A DNA stretch of 6,637 nt, taken from positions 1-6,637 of the forward strand of contig WQZJ01000063.1 of the NCBI GenBank assembly GCA_009780795.1, written 5' to 3'. This document shows, piece after piece, positions 4,250 through 6,637 of this stretch. How positions within the stretch are numbered: the stretch's first letter is position 1; each line of letters starts with the position of its first letter. The notes beneath the pieces were generated by a model. That model searched no databases. It was not told the DNA's origin and saw only the letters and a program-made list of their open reading frames with translations. A program made the position numbers and the translations under genes. The stretch is from Methanomassiliicoccaceae archaeon. Its GTDB lineage: Archaea; Thermoplasmatota; Thermoplasmata; Methanomassiliicoccales; Methanomethylophilaceae.

Positions 4250-6187
4250 ATGTTCGAGATAATTAGGAGAGACGGTCTGGCGAGGATCGGGAAGTTCGCG
4301 ACGCGCGCCGGTGTCCTGGAGACGCCTGCCTTGCTGCCGGTGGTCAACCCGAAGATACTGACGGTCACGCCGCGTGAGCTCTATGAGGAGTTCGGGTTCA
4401 GGGCGCTGATAACGAACTCATACATCATACGGAGCAACGACGACATCAAGCAAAGGGCTGAGAACGAGGGCCTCCATTCACTTCTGGATTTTCCGGGGAT
4501 CATAATGACCGACTCCGGGACGTTCCAGTCGCATATGTACGGGGAGGTCGAGGTATCCAATCAGGACATCGTGAACTTCCAGAAGAGGATCGGCAGTGAT
4601 ATAGGAACTGTCCTCGACATATTCACGGAACCGTTCTGGACCGAAGAGGAGACAGCGGCATCCATATCTGTAACATTGGAAAGAACGAAGGAGGCGGCAT
4701 CGATGAAGGATGACATGATGATCGCCGGCGTCGTTCAGGGTTCCGTGTATCCGCACCTCAGGGAGATGTGCGCCCATCGGATGAGGGATATGGACGTGAA
4801 CGTACACCCGATAGGAGGTGTGGTCCCTCTGATGGAACAATACCGTTACGAGGAATTGGTCGATGTCATCATCGCATCGAAGAAGGGATTGTCCCCGGAC
4901 CGTCCTGTTCATCTTTTCGGTGCAGGTCACCCGATGGTGCTGTCACTCGCGGTGCTTTTGGGATGTGACATGTTCGATTCCGCATCCTATGCAAAATTCG
5001 CAAGGGACGACAGGATGATGTTCATCGACGGGACGTACCGTCTTGAGGATATGCTGTCGCTTGACTGTAAGTGTCCCGCATGCGGTTCCCACACCTTGGA
5101 GACGCTCAGAAAGCTCCCTGATAAAGAAAGAACCAGGACAATAGCCAGACATAACCTTTACGAGATCACTAAAGAACTTTCTATCATCAAAAGGTACATC
5201 CTTGAGGGGCGGCTATGGGAGTTGGTCGAGCAGAGATGCAGAGCGCATCCCGCGTTGCTCGGTGCGCTGAGGAAGCTGTCCGAGCACGGGGAGTTCCTTG
5301 AGAGGTACGAACCGCTCAGCAGGGACGGCGCGATGTTCTACACCGGGCCGGAGACGTACAGCAGACCGGTGTTCCGGAGATATCTGGAGAGGGTCAGCGA
5401 AAGATATGTCCCCCGTACAAAGAGTATGGAATCGTTCACCGACAACGGAGGATGCGGGAAACCGTATCTGAGAGAATACCACAAGGAGTTCGTATGGGCG
5501 AGACGCGAGGGACGGACACCCGTCGTCATGTCGCCGTTCGGGCCCGTTCCTGAGGAACTTGACGAGATATATCCTATAGCACAGTCGCTGTTCCCGCAGA
5601 TCGCTGATATGGAGACGGAGAAGCGCATCGATCCCAGTGACAACCCGCTGAACTTCGAAACTGTCACGGTAACGGCCATCCGCGGCTCGCACGAGGACGC
5701 CGAACCTATCGATACAACGGAGGGCGCCCTCGTCGATAAGGCGAAGGCTGTCGCCAGATACCAGTTCGGCATCGCGGCAGCGAACACACTGATGTCAGGT
5801 AAGATAGAGCTGGTGGTCAGCCGGAACACCGGTAAGATACGTAATGTCATCTCGGACGGGGAGCACGTCCTCTCGATGAGGGCGGGCGACGGCTTCTACA
5901 CATTGAGGCCTGAGGGCGCCGCCCGTATCATCAAAAACGTTCCGGCACCGCACATGCGCGTCACCGTGTCTGATGACGCCGTACCGTTCGTCTCCGAGGG
6001 GAAGAACGTATTCTGCGCGTTCGTCACCGGATGTGACGACAACATAAGACCGATGGAAGAGGTGCTGGTGGTCGACGGCAACGACAGACTGGCGGCCGTC
6101 GGGCGCGCCGTTATGGTCAGGGATGAGATGCTCTCATTCCGAAAGGGCGTCGCTGTCAAGGTCAGGGACGGCGTCGGAAAGTCCTGA
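4250..6187 (+). CDS. tgtA: Archaeosine tRNA-guanine(15) transglycosylase with C-terminal PUA domain
   Basis: TgtA exchanges guanine at position 15 in the D-arm of archaeal tRNAs for preQ0, the first tRNA-level step to archaeosine. Numbering from the ATG at 4250 gives 645 residues. The catalytic TIM barrel (about 1-325) starts FEIIRRDGLARIGKF and contains ETPALLPVVNP (24-34), TDSGTFQ with D88, VVQGS (162-166), HLFGAGHP (221-228) and MFDSASYA, whose D243 matches the nucleophile. Zinc ligands C273, C275, C278 and H301 have exactly the spacing of the Pyrococcus enzyme. Archaeal C-terminal domains follow, with SPFGPVPEELDEIYP (428-442), and a PUA domain (about 567-641) that helps bind tRNA. The catalytic and PUA halves are not split into separate genes here. 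The ATG fits family N-termini; an in-frame GTG at 4184 would add 22 unlike residues. The 3' end overlaps pcc1 by 54 nt on the opposite strand. Confidence 0.97.
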   Translation: MFEIIRRDGLARIGKFATRAGVLETPALLPVVNPKILTVTPRELYEEFGFRALITNSYIIRSNDDIKQRAENEGLHSLLDFPGIIMTDSGTFQSHMYGEVEVSNQDIVNFQKRIGSDIGTVLDIFTEPFWTEEETAASISVTLERTKEAASMKDDMMIAGVVQGSVYPHLREMCAHRMRDMDVNVHPIGGVVPLMEQYRYEELVDVIIASKKGLSPDRPVHLFGAGHPMVLSLAVLLGCDMFDSASYAKFARDDRMMFIDGTYRLEDMLSLDCKCPACGSHTLETLRKLPDKERTRTIARHNLYEITKELSIIKRYILEGRLWELVEQRCRAHPALLGALRKLSEHGEFLERYEPLSRDGAMFYTGPETYSRPVFRRYLERVSERYVPRTKSMESFTDNGGCGKPYLREYHKEFVWARREGRTPVVMSPFGPVPEELDEIYPIAQSLFPQIADMETEKRIDPSDNPLNFETVTVTAIRGSHEDAEPIDTTEGALVDKAKAVARYQFGIAAANTLMSGKIELVVSRNTGKIRNVISDGEHVLSMRAGDGFYTLRPEGAARIIKNVPAPHMRVTVSDDAVPFVSEGKNVFCAFVTGCDDNIRPMEEVLVVDGNDRLAAVGRAVMVRDEMLSFRKGVAVKVRDGVGKS

Positions 6188-6397
6188 CGCCTCCTCGGCT
6201 ATCTTCACGCACGCCAGCAGATCGTCCGCTGCGTTACGCAGAGTTCCTGCGTTATCAGCGGTTATCTCGAACGACAGCACACAACCGTCCATCTTCGAAT
6301 CTATAAAACCCGTGTTATCTGGTTCAAGTGCTCTGAACACAGTGTCCGCGACCCGTTCCGACGAATATTCTATCTTAAGCTGAAGCCTGACCGTCAT
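6134..6397 (-). CDS. pcc1: KEOPS complex subunit Pcc1
   Basis: Pcc1 is the small dimerising subunit of KEOPS. Together with Kae1, Bud32 and Cgi121 it adds threonylcarbamoyl to A37 of tRNAs reading ANN codons (t6A). The 87 residues fit the family size. The visible pattern is a first strand VRLQLKIEY (3-11), the ERVADTVFRALEPDN helix (14-28), VLSFEITADNAGTLRNAADDLL (40-61, strand, loop and helix, with R54) and a final helix to about 70. The last 17 residues are acidic and Ser/Asp-rich, and they are encoded entirely in the region overlapping tgtA. The ATG at 6397 is preferred to the GTG at 6400 because GGGGTGAT (6401-6408) is better spaced for it. The dehydrogenase gene upstream ends 4 nt before, so the two are co-transcribed. 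Identification rests on pattern and size; the domain is small, so certainty is moderate to good. Confidence 0.8.
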   Translation of the reverse strand: MTVRLQLKIEYSSERVADTVFRALEPDNTGFIDSKMDGCVLSFEITADNAGTLRNAADDLLACVKIAEEASGLSDAVPDLDSDALSE

Positions 6398-6400
6398 CAC

Positions 6401-6408
6401 ATCACCCC
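6401..6408 (-). promoter_or_regulatory. Shine-Dalgarno site of pcc1 overlapping the upstream stop codon
   Basis: GGGGTGAT on the minus strand contains GGTGAT, a perfect complement to the 3' end of archaeal 16S rRNA. It includes the TGA stop (6402-6404) of the dehydrogenase gene. Its position decides for the ATG at 6397 as the pcc1 start and suggests that ribosomes ending the first gene can start the second. Confidence 0.7.
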
Positions 6409-6637
6409 AGGATCGCTTTCTTTATCTCTATGCCCATTTCACCCGTGGACAGTTTTCCGCCGAGGTCCGCTGTGTATTTTCCGTTGTCAAGGCACTTTCT
6501 GACGGCATCCTGTATCAGCTGTCCCATGTCCTCGTGTCCGAGATGATCGAGCATCATCTTCGCCGCCAGAACGGCGGCGATCGGGTTCGCCTTCCCTTTC
6601 CCCGCTATGTCGGGTGCGGAACCGTGTATGGGCTCGA
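6402..6637 (-). CDS. NAD-type isopropylmalate/homoisocitrate dehydrogenase (C-terminal part, gene continues past 6637)
   Basis: This is the last 77 residues of a beta-decarboxylating dehydrogenase; the rest lies beyond the window edge. The visible start EPIHGSAPDIAGKGKANP is the family's adenine-binding loop, followed by IAAVLAAKMMLDHLG and a short C-terminus with YTADLGG. The Asp-Ile after HGSAP marks NAD+ use; NADP+ isocitrate dehydrogenases carry Lys-Tyr there. In a methanogen this could be LeuB (3-isopropylmalate dehydrogenase, leucine synthesis) or AksF (homoisocitrate dehydrogenase, on the route to coenzyme B). The C-terminus alone cannot separate them, so no gene symbol is given. The TGA at 6402-6404 overlaps the ribosome binding site of pcc1. 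Confidence 0.9.
   Translation of the reverse strand, partial: EPIHGSAPDIAGKGKANPIAAVLAAKMMLDHLGHEDMGQLIQDAVRKCLDNGKYTADLGGKLSTGEMGIEIKKAILG

Overview
The window looks like chromosomal DNA of a methanogenic euryarchaeon, most likely from the Thermoplasmatota side and probably Methanomassiliicoccales. Archaeal origin is supported by an archaeal-type threonyl-tRNA synthetase end, a Pth2-type peptidyl-tRNA hydrolase, a full-length archaeosine transglycosylase (TgtA) with a PUA domain, a KEOPS Pcc1 subunit, TATA-box promoters about 25 nt before start codons, and a GGTGAT-type ribosome binding site. The order-level guess is an inference. It rests on GC-rich DNA with short AT islands at promoters, and on a BspA-type leucine-rich-repeat surface protein with a C-terminal membrane anchor and an RRR tail.

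Layout. Positions 1-800 (+) hold the 3' part of thrS. After a 50-nt gap with an inverted repeat around a TATA-like element come thiM (851-1648) and thiE (1650-2261), a two-gene thiamine unit separated by 1 nt. thiE converges on pth2 (2251-2610, minus) with an 11-nt overlap. Upstream of pth2 on the same strand is a membrane-anchored surface protein gene (2685-3968, minus), followed by a T-rich terminator-like tract. A 281-bp divergent intergenic region (3969-4249) carries the promoter and a palindrome-rich leader of the surface gene, then the promoter of tgtA. tgtA (4250-6187, +) overlaps the convergent pcc1 (6134-6397, minus) by 54 nt. pcc1 is translationally close to an NAD-type isopropylmalate/homoisocitrate dehydrogenase gene that leaves the window at 6637.

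Functionally, four of the eight genes serve tRNA: ThrRS charges tRNA-Thr, Pth2 recycles peptidyl-tRNA, TgtA starts archaeosine-15 synthesis, and Pcc1 belongs to the complex that makes t6A-37. ThiM and ThiE form the thiazole salvage and condensation steps of thiamine phosphate synthesis. The dehydrogenase belongs to leucine or coenzyme B precursor synthesis.

I found no mobile element, CRISPR array, RNA gene or clearly new multi-gene system. The most interesting points are regulatory: the inverted repeat enclosing the thiM TATA region, the palindromic leader of the surface protein gene, the antisense 3' overlaps, and the amber stop of thiE with an open frame behind it.
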